Positions 1 to 6,933 of a stretch of DNA of 10,081 bases are shown here, in pieces. How positions within the stretch are numbered: the stretch's first letter is position 1; every line of letters begins with the position of its first letter. A model generated the notes under the pieces. It searched no databases, had not been told where the DNA came from, and worked only from the letters and a program-made list of their open reading frames with translations. This DNA comes from an uncultured Flavobacteriaceae bacterium (GTDB taxonomy: Bacteria; Bacteroidota; Bacteroidia; Flavobacteriales; Flavobacteriaceae): assembly GCA_947311745.1 (NCBI GenBank), contig CAMZLT010000213.1, positions 1-10,081 of the forward strand. The letters are read 5' to 3'. A program made the position numbers and the translations under genes.

Positions 1-828
1 TCTATTGATGTAAATAATGGTTCTTATACTAGTTCAAAAACTATTAGTAGGTATTTTGGTACGCCAATTACTGATTTTTCTTTAACAGGAAATTCAACTG
101 CTGATTTTAATACAACAAATTGGAATACTACTACGGAAACATTTTACACACCAAGTTCTTGTATTACAGACTCTCCTAATGCCATTTACCAAAACAATCA
201 GGATTCCTCTATTACTTTAGCAAATACAATTGATTTAACAGGTAAAGTAACTGCAACAGCTTCTTTTTGGGCAAAATGGGATATTGAAGCAGGGTTTGAT
301 TTTGTACAGTTTGAAATATCTACAGATTTAGGTAATTCATGGCAGCCACAATGTGGAAAATATACTAAAAATGGTGTAGTATCTCAAGGAATTCTAAACC
401 AACCAATGTACGATGGTAATCAGGTAGATTGGGTAAAAGAGAAAATTGATTTGAGCAGTTATATTGGTCAAAATATTCTATTTAGATTTCGTTTAGTAAG
501 CGATACTTTTACAACAGGACAAGGTTTCTTTTTTGATGATTTTAAAATAGAATCCATTGCAGCTAATCAAGCAGCAGTTGATGATTTAGAATTTAGAAAT
601 ATTCAAATCTATCCAAACCCTTCAGAAAATATGCTTACCATAGAAATTCCTAATATTACAGATGTAGCACAAATTTCGGTATATACCGTAACAGGTCAGT
701 TAGTAAAAAGAATTAATTCTATAAATAGTATAATAAATTTTGAAACAGTAGATTTAGAAACAGGAATCTATTTTCTTAAAATAAAATTAAATGATAAAAA
801 TAAAACTTTTAAAATTAGTAAAAAATAG
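1..828 (+). CDS. 3' part of a secreted T9SS cargo protein with a MAM/immune-inhibitor-A-like module (possibly an M14 carboxypeptidase tail)
   Basis: The reading frame is open from the first base to the TAG at 826-828, giving 275 visible residues; the true start lies upstream of the window. Residues about 30-185 look like a beta-rich jelly-roll module: a Thr/Ser/Asn-rich start, FWAKWDIEAGFDFVQFEIS, STDLGNSW, then DLSSYIGQNILFRFRLVSD and GFFFDDFKI. This pattern is typical of the immune-inhibitor-A-like/MAM domains that follow the catalytic domain in flavobacterial M14 zinc carboxypeptidases and similar exoenzymes. Residues about 200-275 are a type A C-terminal sorting domain: YPNPS at 204-208, then VYTVTGQLV, then LETGIYFLKI and a Lys-rich end. 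That domain directs export through the type IX secretion system, after which it is normally cleaved. No catalytic motif is inside the window, so the peptidase assignment is inference from the module type. Another exoenzyme or an adhesin remains possible. Confidence 0.85.
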   Translation, partial: SIDVNNGSYTSSKTISRYFGTPITDFSLTGNSTADFNTTNWNTTTETFYTPSSCITDSPNAIYQNNQDSSITLANTIDLTGKVTATASFWAKWDIEAGFDFVQFEISTDLGNSWQPQCGKYTKNGVVSQGILNQPMYDGNQVDWVKEKIDLSSYIGQNILFRFRLVSDTFTTGQGFFFDDFKIESIAANQAAVDDLEFRNIQIYPNPSENMLTIEIPNITDVAQISVYTVTGQLVKRINSINSIINFETVDLETGIYFLKIKLNDKNKTFKISKK

Positions 829-974
829 AAATAATACCAGTATTGGTTGAATTTAACTTTATTGTATTTGCATATAATTACAGTATTCCTAAAATTTATT
901 GCAATTATTGTTATAAAAACACTATTTAGCTGAATTATTGCTAAAATAGTACAGATAAAAGAACATCTATTTTG

Positions 975-982
975 TATATTTG
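975..982 (+). promoter_or_regulatory. Putative -7 promoter box of icd (TATATTTG)
   Basis: TATATTTG matches the Bacteroidota -7 consensus TAnnTTTG exactly and lies 23 nt before the icd ATG, leaving a short A-rich leader. No TTG is found at the usual -33 distance; the nearest upstream TTG (938-940) is too far. The call therefore rests on the -7 box and its position. Confidence 0.55.
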
Positions 983-1005
983 CAATACAATTAAATTACA
1001 AAACA

Positions 1006-2232
1006 ATGGCAAAAATTAAAGTACAAAATCCTGTAGTAGAATTAGATGGTGATGAAATGACTAGAATTATCTGGAAATTTATTAAAGACAAACTAATTTT
1101 ACCTTATTTAGATTTAGATATTAAATATTACGATTTAGGAATTGAATATAGAGATCAAACCAATGATCAAGTAACTGTAGATGCAGCAGAAGCAATAAAA
1201 AAGTATAATGTTGGTATTAAATGTGCAACAATTACACCAGACGAAGCTAGAGTCGAAGAGTTTGATTTGAAAAAAATGTATCGTTCGCCAAACGGAACTA
1301 TTCGTAATATTGTTGGAGGAACTATTTTTAGAGAACCAATTATCATGAAAAACGTACCTCGATATGTACAAGGATGGACAGAGCCAATATGTATAGGGCG
1401 TCATGCTTTTGGAGATCAATATAAAGCAACCGATTTTGTAACGAAAGGAAAAGGTAAATTAACCATTACTTTTACGCCAGAAGACGGAAGTGATGTACAA
1501 TCTTTTGAAGTATATCAATTTCAAGAAAACGGAGTAGCAATGGCAATGTATAATATCGAGTCTTCCATTTATGGATTTGCACGTTCTAGCATGAACCAAG
1601 CGCTTAAAAAAGGTTGGCCATTATTTTTATCTACAAAAAATACAATTTTAAAAGCCTATGATGGTAGATTTAAAGATATTTTTCAAGAAGTTTTTGATAA
1701 TGAATTTAAAGATAAATTTGCAAAAGCAGGTCTTACTTACGAACATCGTTTAATTGATGATATGGTTGCAAGTGCAATGAAATGGAATGGTGGTTTTGTT
1801 TGGGCTTGTAAAAATTACGATGGCGATGTGCAAAGCGATACCGTTGCACAAGGTTTTGGTTCGTTAGGATTAATGACTTCTGTATTAATGACTCCAGACG
1901 GAAAAACAATGGAAGCAGAAGCTGCCCACGGAACTGTTACACGTCATTATAGAATACACCAGCAAGGGCAAGAAACTTCTACAAATCCGATAGCATCTAT
2001 CTTTGCTTGGACAAGAGGTTTAGAACATAGAGGTAAATTAGATAATAATCAAGAATTGATAGATTTTTGTCATAAATTAGAACAAGTTTGTGTCGACACT
2101 GTTGAAAGTGGAAAAATGACTAAAGATTTAGCGTTATTAATTCATAAAGATAAAATGGAAAGAAAGCATTATCTTAATACGCAAGAATTTTTAAATGCCT
2201 TAAAAGAAAATTTAGATAAAAAATTGGCTTAA
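1006..2232 (+). CDS. icd: NADP-dependent isocitrate dehydrogenase, eukaryote-like dimeric class
   Basis: This TCA-cycle enzyme oxidises and decarboxylates isocitrate to 2-oxoglutarate, making NADPH in the cytoplasm. The 408-residue protein is collinear with human IDH1 (414 residues) over its whole length. Up to residue 139 the numbering coincides: substrate residues T77, S94 (in SPNGTIRN), R100, R109, R132 and Y139 are all present. After a one-residue gap, K211, D251, D274 and D278 supply the partner-subunit lysine and the Mg-binding aspartates. AAHGTVTRHYR (306-316) contains R313 and H314, the pair that contacts the 2'-phosphate of NADP in this family, so NADP specificity is well supported. 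The ATG at 1006 gives the expected N-terminus (MAKIKVQNPVVELDGDEMTR) and sits just behind a -7 box. The gene appears monocistronic, with its own promoter and a hairpin terminator. It is neither the monomeric (about 740-residue) IDH nor the E. coli-type Icd. Confidence 0.97.
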   Translation: MAKIKVQNPVVELDGDEMTRIIWKFIKDKLILPYLDLDIKYYDLGIEYRDQTNDQVTVDAAEAIKKYNVGIKCATITPDEARVEEFDLKKMYRSPNGTIRNIVGGTIFREPIIMKNVPRYVQGWTEPICIGRHAFGDQYKATDFVTKGKGKLTITFTPEDGSDVQSFEVYQFQENGVAMAMYNIESSIYGFARSSMNQALKKGWPLFLSTKNTILKAYDGRFKDIFQEVFDNEFKDKFAKAGLTYEHRLIDDMVASAMKWNGGFVWACKNYDGDVQSDTVAQGFGSLGLMTSVLMTPDGKTMEAEAAHGTVTRHYRIHQQGQETSTNPIASIFAWTRGLEHRGKLDNNQELIDFCHKLEQVCVDTVESGKMTKDLALLIHKDKMERKHYLNTQEFLNALKENLDKKLA

Positions 2233-2261
2233 GAATAAGTTAATTTGTGAAAAATTAAATA

Positions 2262-2299
2262 AAAAAACACGAATATACATTGTTGTATTCGTGTTTTTT
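2262..2299 (+). terminator. Intrinsic terminator downstream of icd
   Basis: An almost perfect inverted repeat begins 29 nt after the icd stop. Arm 2262-2277 (A-run, then CACGAATATA) pairs with 2284-2299 (TGTATTCGTG, then a T-run); there is one G-T wobble and a 6-nt loop. The core CACGAATA/TATTCGTG is flanked by A and T tracts, so the RNA would form a hairpin followed by U residues. The symmetry of the A/T tracts means it could also act on the opposite strand, although no minus-strand gene needs it here. Confidence 0.9.
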
Positions 2300-2542
2300 A
2301 TTGTGTAATAAATTAAAAAATATTTCTATTACTACAAGTTAACTACATGTTGTTGCCAGTATTATTCGTTTTCGATTACCATAACTTAATGCTATGTTTG
2401 AGGGGATAAAACTGTACTACACGAATATTAATATACATTTTAATTGAGGATTTATGAGGTGTAAAAAATAGTATTATATAGTTTGTCGTTAAATTTTAAA
2501 AAAAAAGAGATAACATGGTGAGTATGAGTAATTTTTTTTGTT
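2300..2542. other. Non-coding stretch between icd terminator and yggS promoter
   Basis: No convincing coding frame is seen on either strand. The left part (about 2339-2420) is visibly less A/T-monotonous than its surroundings. It contains an exact -7-like box TATGTTTG at 2393-2400 that precedes no gene start. The 10-mer ACACGAATAT of the icd terminator arm (2267-2276) recurs at 2419-2428, and both copies are followed shortly by ATACAT. The right part (about 2440-2540) is simple A/T-rich sequence with an A-run near 2500 and a T-run near 2533. A small RNA or a decayed repeat is possible, but nothing identifies either. Confidence 0.4.
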
Positions 2543-2550
2543 TATTTTTG
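2543..2550 (+). promoter_or_regulatory. Putative -7 promoter box of the yggS-like gene (TATTTTTG)
   Basis: TATTTTTG fits TAnnTTTG and lies 28 nt before the ATG at 2579. No clear TTG is found at the -33 distance. The surrounding T-rich sequence raises the chance of a coincidental match, so confidence is moderate. Confidence 0.45.
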
Positions 2551-2578
2551 GTTCATATCTTAGATAGTAAAAGAGTTT

Positions 2579-3247
2579 ATGAGTATACAAGAAAATATAA
2601 ATGTAATAAAGAAAGATGTTCCTAAAAATGTAATTTTGGTTGCAGTTTCAAAAACAAAGCCAGAATTAGATATTTTAGAAGCATATCAAACAGGTCAACG
2701 CATTTTCGGTGAAAATAAAGTGCAAGAAATGTGTGCAAAACATGCATCCTTACCAAAAGATATACATTGGCATATGATTGGACATTTACAACGAAATAAA
2801 ATAAAATATATGGCTTCATTTGTTTCGTTAATTCATGGTGTAGATAGTTTTAAAACGCTAAAAGAAATTGATAAACAAGCAAAAAAACACGACAGAATTA
2901 TTCCGTGCTTGTTACAAGCTAAAATTGCGGTAGAGGATACAAAATTTGGTTTACATTTTGATGAAATTGAATACATTATAAAATCAGAGGAACTCAAAAA
3001 CTTAAAAAATATAAAAATTTCTGGCTTGATGGGGATGGCAAGCTTTACCCAAAATACAGACCAAATAAAAGCAGAGTTTACCACATTAAAACATTTTTTT
3101 GATAAGTTAAAAACAAAAAATAATCTTGATAATGTTACATTAAAAATACTTTCAATTGGTATGAGTGGTGATTATAAAATTGCAATGGATTGCGGTAGCA
3201 CTATGGTACGTGTCGGTTCTGCTATTTTTGGAAATAGAAATTATTAA
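2579..3247 (+). CDS. yggS: YggS/PLPBP-family pyridoxal phosphate homeostasis protein
   Basis: This family of cytoplasmic, single-domain PLP-binding proteins (fold type III barrel, related to alanine racemase N-domains) buffers pyridoxal 5'-phosphate and affects amino-acid and keto-acid balance; no enzymatic reaction is established. The 222 residues match the family length (E. coli YggS has 234). VAVSKTKP holds the PLP-binding lysine at K25. FGENKVQE (43-50) and HWHMIGHLQRNK (63-74) are family hallmarks, as is SGLMGMA near residue 150. The phosphate-binding end is SIGMSGDY (192-199) with GSTMVRVGSAIFG (206-218). An in-frame TAG lies six codons before the ATG at 2579, which limits alternatives and supports this start. 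The next gene begins 45 nt downstream with no terminator or clear -7 box between them, so the two may be co-transcribed; functional linkage is not implied. Confidence 0.95.
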   Translation: MSIQENINVIKKDVPKNVILVAVSKTKPELDILEAYQTGQRIFGENKVQEMCAKHASLPKDIHWHMIGHLQRNKIKYMASFVSLIHGVDSFKTLKEIDKQAKKHDRIIPCLLQAKIAVEDTKFGLHFDEIEYIIKSEELKNLKNIKISGLMGMASFTQNTDQIKAEFTTLKHFFDKLKTKNNLDNVTLKILSIGMSGDYKIAMDCGSTMVRVGSAIFGNRNY

Positions 3248-3292
3248 AATAAATTTAAAACAAATAGTATAGTAAAATATAATTATAAAATT

Positions 3293-3994
3293 ATGACAGA
3301 TAAAAAAATAGAGCATATTTCAGATGATGTTTGGCTGTATTTACTTAAAGAAGCCTTAGATAGAGGGGTCAAAGTAACTATGAATCACGGTTTTATGTAT
3401 AAAGGATATAAATTAGGTAGTTTTTTAGTTCGTGCAAAAAGACGTGCGAATAAAGATATTGTACGAAAAATAGAAGAAGTAGGTTTTTTATATAAATACC
3501 ATAATAAAACTTCGCCAAATGATTATCTTGAAAAATACATACACGATTTAGAAAACGATGATAACCCTGTTAAAATTTCTTATATAACAAGGTTTAACTG
3601 TTACGTTCTTCCTAAAAAAAATATTTTAGATAAAGAATTGAAAAACAGATTAGTAGAGGTTTGGAAAGAAAAATTTGGAGATACTAGAAAATGGAAAAAA
3701 CGAGATGGTTATCGCAAAAAAGTTGCTATTTGGAAAAAATACAGATACGATAAAGCTTTAAATCCAAAAGGAGCTTGGGTGCCTGTTCAAAATGAGGCTA
3801 AAGAGTTGTATTTTTGGGTATACGCTAGAAGGAAAAAACCACATTTAATGGAAAAAATAGTTAAATATTTTACAAATGAAGAACTTGTTGAATTACAAAA
3901 AGAACATTTCCCAATAGATTCAAAGTATATTGAAAAACCAAGATATAGACGAATAACTAAAGAGGAAAAACTAAAAAGAAAGCAACAAAAATAA
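3293..3994 (+). CDS. Uncharacterised basic protein with helicase-associated-like (HA) repeats
   Basis: I cannot assign a function. The 233-residue product is strongly basic and rich in Lys, Arg, Trp and Tyr, ending in a Lys/Arg-rich tail (KPRYRR at 215-220, then KLKRKQQK). It has no signal peptide or membrane segment, so it is likely cytoplasmic. Two stretches resemble the 'helicase-associated' repeat (G..vP....L..Wv..R......lle.iGF). Residues about 25-66 show GYKLGSFLVRAKRR and IEEVGFLY. Residues about 147-200 show GAWVPVQNE, LYFWVYARRKKP and YFTNEEL. The middle (about 94-140) has a Trp/Lys-rich segment, WKEKFGDTRKWKKRDGY. HA repeats are thought to bind nucleic acid, which would suit the charge, but here they are degenerate and detected by eye only. 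The ATG at 3293 follows an A/T-rich leader. The stop lies 4 nt from the stop of the convergent ABC gene, with no visible terminator between them. Confidence 0.75.
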   Translation: MTDKKIEHISDDVWLYLLKEALDRGVKVTMNHGFMYKGYKLGSFLVRAKRRANKDIVRKIEEVGFLYKYHNKTSPNDYLEKYIHDLENDDNPVKISYITRFNCYVLPKKNILDKELKNRLVEVWKEKFGDTRKWKKRDGYRKKVAIWKKYRYDKALNPKGAWVPVQNEAKELYFWVYARRKKPHLMEKIVKYFTNEELVELQKEHFPIDSKYIEKPRYRRITKEEKLKRKQQK

Positions 3995-3998
3995 AATA

Positions 3999-4772
3999 TT
4001 ATTTCAAACGAAATTCTGCATCAAATTCAACATGTTTTGATGAAAATATCTGATTTAATAATTGTTGTTCTAACACTGTTTTTTTTGGTTTGGCAATGAA
4101 ACTATTTTTTGATAAAATCCATAAATCATCTGCATATTTTAAGCAGAGTTGTATCTCATGTGAGGATATCAATATCGTTTTTTGTTGCGTCTTTACCAAT
4201 TTATGCAAAAGATGAAAAATTTCAATCTTGTTTTCAATATCTAAATGAGCAGTTGGTTCGTCTAATAAAATAATAGCTGTATCTTGTGCAATAGCACGTG
4301 CAATCAATACTTTTTGATATTGTCCATCACTAAGTTCGTCTATTTTTTTGTTTTTTAGATGTTTGATAGCACACAAATCTATCGCATTTTTTATAATTTG
4401 AATATCTTTTTTACTCAATTTTCCAATCCAATTGGTGTATACTTGTCTGCCTAGAGCAATAATTTCATAAACTGTAAAATTACTCGGTGGAATTCTTTCA
4501 GATAGTACTATACTTAATTGTTTGGACAGTTCTACAGCACTCAAATTTTTACTATTTTTATCTTGAATTTTTATTGTGCCGTTTAATATGGGTTGTGTTC
4601 TTGAGATACTGCGTAGTAAAGTAGATTTTCCGATACCATTTTTACCAACTAAAGCAATAAATTTAGCATCCATTACCGAAACAGTAATATTTTTTAAAAT
4701 AATTTGTTCTTTCTTTTTATGAAAATAACCAATACTTAAATTACTTAGTTTTAAAATGGGATTTTTTGGCAT
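3999..4772 (-). CDS. ABC transporter ATP-binding protein, FecE/FhuC type (iron-siderophore, haem or cobalamin uptake family)
   Basis: This is the cytoplasmic ATPase subunit expected to power a metal-chelate or cobalamin importer together with a BtuC/FecD-type permease and a binding protein. The 257 residues include Walker A GKNGIGKST (43-51), signature LSDGQ (147-151), Walker B IILLDEP (167-173) with catalytic E172, a D-loop (HLD, 176-178) and the switch histidine H205 in SSHE. The segment TVYEIIALGRQVYTNWIG (100-117) is typical of the FecE/FhuC/BtuD class. The Q-loop is unusual: where relatives have a PQ before the hydrophobic TV segment, this protein reads VLSERIPP, so the usual glutamine appears to be Ser91 or Glu92. 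No permease or binding protein is encoded on either side, so the gene is an orphan in this window. It is divergent from ligA and convergent with the upstream basic-protein gene. The exact substrate cannot be read from the sequence. Confidence 0.92.
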   Translation of the reverse strand: MPKNPILKLSNLSIGYFHKKKEQIILKNITVSVMDAKFIALVGKNGIGKSTLLRSISRTQPILNGTIKIQDKNSKNLSAVELSKQLSIVLSERIPPSNFTVYEIIALGRQVYTNWIGKLSKKDIQIIKNAIDLCAIKHLKNKKIDELSDGQYQKVLIARAIAQDTAIILLDEPTAHLDIENKIEIFHLLHKLVKTQQKTILISSHEIQLCLKYADDLWILSKNSFIAKPKKTVLEQQLLNQIFSSKHVEFDAEFRLK

Positions 4773-4792
4773 AAATTTTTGCTAATTTCTTA

Positions 4793-4800
4793 CAAAGTTA
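4793..4800 (-). promoter_or_regulatory. Putative -7 promoter box of the ABC ATPase gene (TAACTTTG on the minus strand)
   Basis: Read on the minus strand, TAACTTTG matches TAnnTTTG exactly and lies 20 nt before the ABC gene's ATG, whose complement is at 4770-4772. A matching -33 TTG is not visible. It shares the 85-bp divergent region with the ligA promoter. Confidence 0.5.
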
Positions 4801-4811
4801 CTACATATTTA

Positions 4812-4841
4812 TTTGTATTATTTTAAAAAAATGTAATTTCG
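4812..4841 (+). promoter_or_regulatory. Putative ligA promoter (TTTG, 18-nt spacer, TAATTTCG)
   Basis: A TTTG at 4812-4815 and a near-consensus -7 box TAATTTCG at 4834-4841 (one mismatch to TAnnTTTG) are separated by 18 nt, within the range reported for Bacteroidota promoters. The box ends 16 nt before the ligA ATG. Confidence 0.4.
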
Positions 4842-4857
4842 TAGCAAAATTAAATAC

Positions 4858-6858
4858 ATGTCAAATTCTATAGAAGAAAAAATAGAAACGTTGCGAGCAG
4901 AATTACGCAAACACAATCATAATTATTACGTATCGGATAATCCGACAATATCCGATTATGAATTTGATTTGAAATTAAAAGAATTAGAAGCTTTAGAATC
5001 AAAACATCCAGAATATTTTTCCAAAAATTCACCAACTCAACGTGTTGGAGGTGAAATAACTGAAAATTTTAAAAATGTAACACATACCAACCGAATGTAT
5101 TCCTTGGATAATTCGTATTCGCAAGAGGATTTGTACGATTGGGAAAATCGTGTAAAAAAGAATTTAGGTGTTGAAAAACTTACGTATACTTGTGAGTTAA
5201 AATACGATGGAGCTTCGATAAATTTAAGTTATAAAAATCGAAAATTAGTTTCGGCAGTTACACGTGGAGATGGTTTTAAAGGCGATGATGTAACAGCAAA
5301 TGTCAAAACAATTAAATCCATTCCGTTACTAATTAACGATGGATTTTTAAACGATTTTGAAATTCGTGGCGAAATTATTATTCCGCTTGACGGCTTTAAT
5401 AAAATGAATGCAGAACGCCTAAAAAATGACGAGGAAGCCTACCGAAACCCAAGAAATACAGCAAGTGGAAGCCTTAAGTTAAAAGATAGTGCCGAAGTAG
5501 CAAAGCGTCCGTTAGATTGCTTGTTGTATCAAATTGTAACGGATTCTACAAAGTACAAATCGCATTTTGAAATTTTGCAAGAAGCACGAAAATTCGGCTT
5601 TAAAATTCCAACCGAAATAGTGCAATGTACTTCTATGCAAGAAGTTTTTGCTTTTATCCATAAATGGAATACCGATCGCTTTGATTTACCATACGAAACC
5701 GATGGTATTGTAATTAAAGTAAATAATTTGCACTTTCAAAACGAATTGGGGTTTACATCAAAATCGCCAAGATGGGCAATTGCATACAAATTTAAAGCAG
5801 AACAAGTTGCTACAAAACTGTTGTCTATAGATTATCAAATAGGTCGTACAGGAGCAGTAACACCTGTTGCAAATTTAGAACCAGTTTTATTAGCAGGAAC
5901 TGTTGTGAAGCGAGCATCTTTACATAATGCAGATCAAATTGAAAAATTAGATATTCGTATAAATGATACTGTTTTTGTTGAAAAAGGAGGCGAAATAATT
6001 CCTAAAATTATTGCCGTTGATTTTACAAAAAGACCTAAAGATTCGGTTAAGACCGAATTTTTAAAAAACTGTCCATCATGTAATTCAGCTTTGGTTAGAA
6101 AAGAGGGAGAAGCACATCATTATTGCTTAAACGAATTTGGATGTAAACCACAAATTATAGGTAGAATTCAACATTTTATAAGCCGAAAAGCAATGAATAT
6201 TGACGGAATTGGCGATGAAACCGTAGAACTTTTATACGATGCCGATTTAATTTTAAATTATGCCGATTTGTACGACTTGACTATTGCCGATATTTTACCA
6301 TTAGAACGAATGGCAGAAAAATCCGCTCAAAATATGATTGAAGGGATTGAAAAATCCAAACAAATACCTTTCGAAAAAGTGTTGTTTGCATTAGGAATTA
6401 GATTTGTAGGAGCAACAGTTTCTAAAAAATTGGCAAAACATTTTAAAAATATAGATGCCTTAGCACAAGCCAATTTTGAAACCTTAATAGCTGTTGATGA
6501 AATTGGCGAACGAATAGCAAATAGCATTCTAAACTTCTTTAGCGAACCAACAAGTATTTCCATTTTAAATAGATTAAAAGAAAAAGGTTTACAATTTCAA
6601 ATTGTAGAGGATGACACTTCTGTTTCAGACAAACTAAATGGTATGTCCTTTGTAGTTTCAGGAGTTTTTGAAAAATTTTCACGAAACGATTTAAAGAAAA
6701 CTATTGAGGAAAATGGTGGTAAAAATGTAGGTTCTTTATCTAAAAAAACCAATTTTTTAATTGCAGGAGACAAAATGGGACCAGCAAAAAAGGTAAAAGC
6801 CGAAACCTTAGGAATTAAAATAATTTCAGAAAATGAATTTATAAATATGATTTCATAA
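4858..6858 (+). CDS. ligA: NAD-dependent DNA ligase LigA
   Basis: LigA seals nicks in duplex DNA during replication and repair, using NAD+ to adenylate itself. The 666 residues match the family length (E. coli 671), and all domains are present in order. The N-terminal Ia domain has HNYYVSDNPTISDYEFD (21-37), which contacts the NMN half of NAD. The adenylation domain has CELKYDGAS with the adenylated lysine at K115, the same number as in E. coli. It also has SLDNSYS (82-88), FEIRGEI, YRNPRNTASGSLK, the ETDGIVIKV segment and AIAYKFK. An OB fold follows (IGRTGAVTPVA onwards). The zinc site is four cysteines, C405, C408, C423 and C429. Helix-hairpin-helix repeats span about 435-585 and a BRCT domain 592-666. 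Nothing is truncated. The ATG at 4858 gives the expected N-terminus. The gene has its own putative promoter and is followed by the xdh operon after 75 nt without an obvious hairpin terminator. Confidence 0.98.
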   Translation: MSNSIEEKIETLRAELRKHNHNYYVSDNPTISDYEFDLKLKELEALESKHPEYFSKNSPTQRVGGEITENFKNVTHTNRMYSLDNSYSQEDLYDWENRVKKNLGVEKLTYTCELKYDGASINLSYKNRKLVSAVTRGDGFKGDDVTANVKTIKSIPLLINDGFLNDFEIRGEIIIPLDGFNKMNAERLKNDEEAYRNPRNTASGSLKLKDSAEVAKRPLDCLLYQIVTDSTKYKSHFEILQEARKFGFKIPTEIVQCTSMQEVFAFIHKWNTDRFDLPYETDGIVIKVNNLHFQNELGFTSKSPRWAIAYKFKAEQVATKLLSIDYQIGRTGAVTPVANLEPVLLAGTVVKRASLHNADQIEKLDIRINDTVFVEKGGEIIPKIIAVDFTKRPKDSVKTEFLKNCPSCNSALVRKEGEAHHYCLNEFGCKPQIIGRIQHFISRKAMNIDGIGDETVELLYDADLILNYADLYDLTIADILPLERMAEKSAQNMIEGIEKSKQIPFEKVLFALGIRFVGATVSKKLAKHFKNIDALAQANFETLIAVDEIGERIANSILNFFSEPTSISILNRLKEKGLQFQIVEDDTSVSDKLNGMSFVVSGVFEKFSRNDLKKTIEENGGKNVGSLSKKTNFLIAGDKMGPAKKVKAETLGIKIISENEFINMIS

Positions 6859-6916
6859 CCTATAGTTTTACGTTATTTTTTTCTCATAAAATAAACTAAT
6901 TGCCATTACTATTTTG

Positions 6917-6924
6917 TATTTTTG
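6917..6924 (+). promoter_or_regulatory. Putative -7 promoter box of xdhA (TATTTTTG)
   Basis: TATTTTTG matches TAnnTTTG. It ends 9 nt before the ATG at 6934, so a start of transcription about 5-7 nt downstream of the box would leave a leader of only a few bases. A TTG at 6900-6902 is a possible -33 element, but the 14-nt spacer is shorter than usual. Confidence 0.45.
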
Positions 6925-6933
6925 CTGTTGCGT

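Noticed and set aside
406..828. A 140-residue gene starting at ATG 406
   Set aside because: The same frame is open from base 1 and codes for a continuous domain across position 406, so this ATG is an internal methionine of a longer protein.
832..846. Small inverted repeat AATAC-CA-GTATT after the first gene as a terminator
   Set aside because: The stem is five A/T-rich pairs with a 2-nt loop and no T-run follows, so it is too weak to call.
1135..1419. 94-residue minus-strand ORF within icd
   Set aside because: It lies wholly antisense to strongly conserved isocitrate dehydrogenase codons and has a low-complexity Cys/Phe/Tyr-rich composition typical of an antisense shadow.
3995..3998. A shared bidirectional terminator between the basic-protein gene and the ABC gene
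   Set aside because: Only 4 nt separate the stop codons and no hairpin is visible around them.
6327..6563. Minus-strand ORF within ligA
   Set aside because: It is antisense to the helix-hairpin-helix region of ligA, with no promoter or recognisable product.
6922..6924. TTG as the xdhA start
   Set aside because: It falls inside the TAnnTTTG box and adds only MLLR before the family-typical MIEFILNN start.
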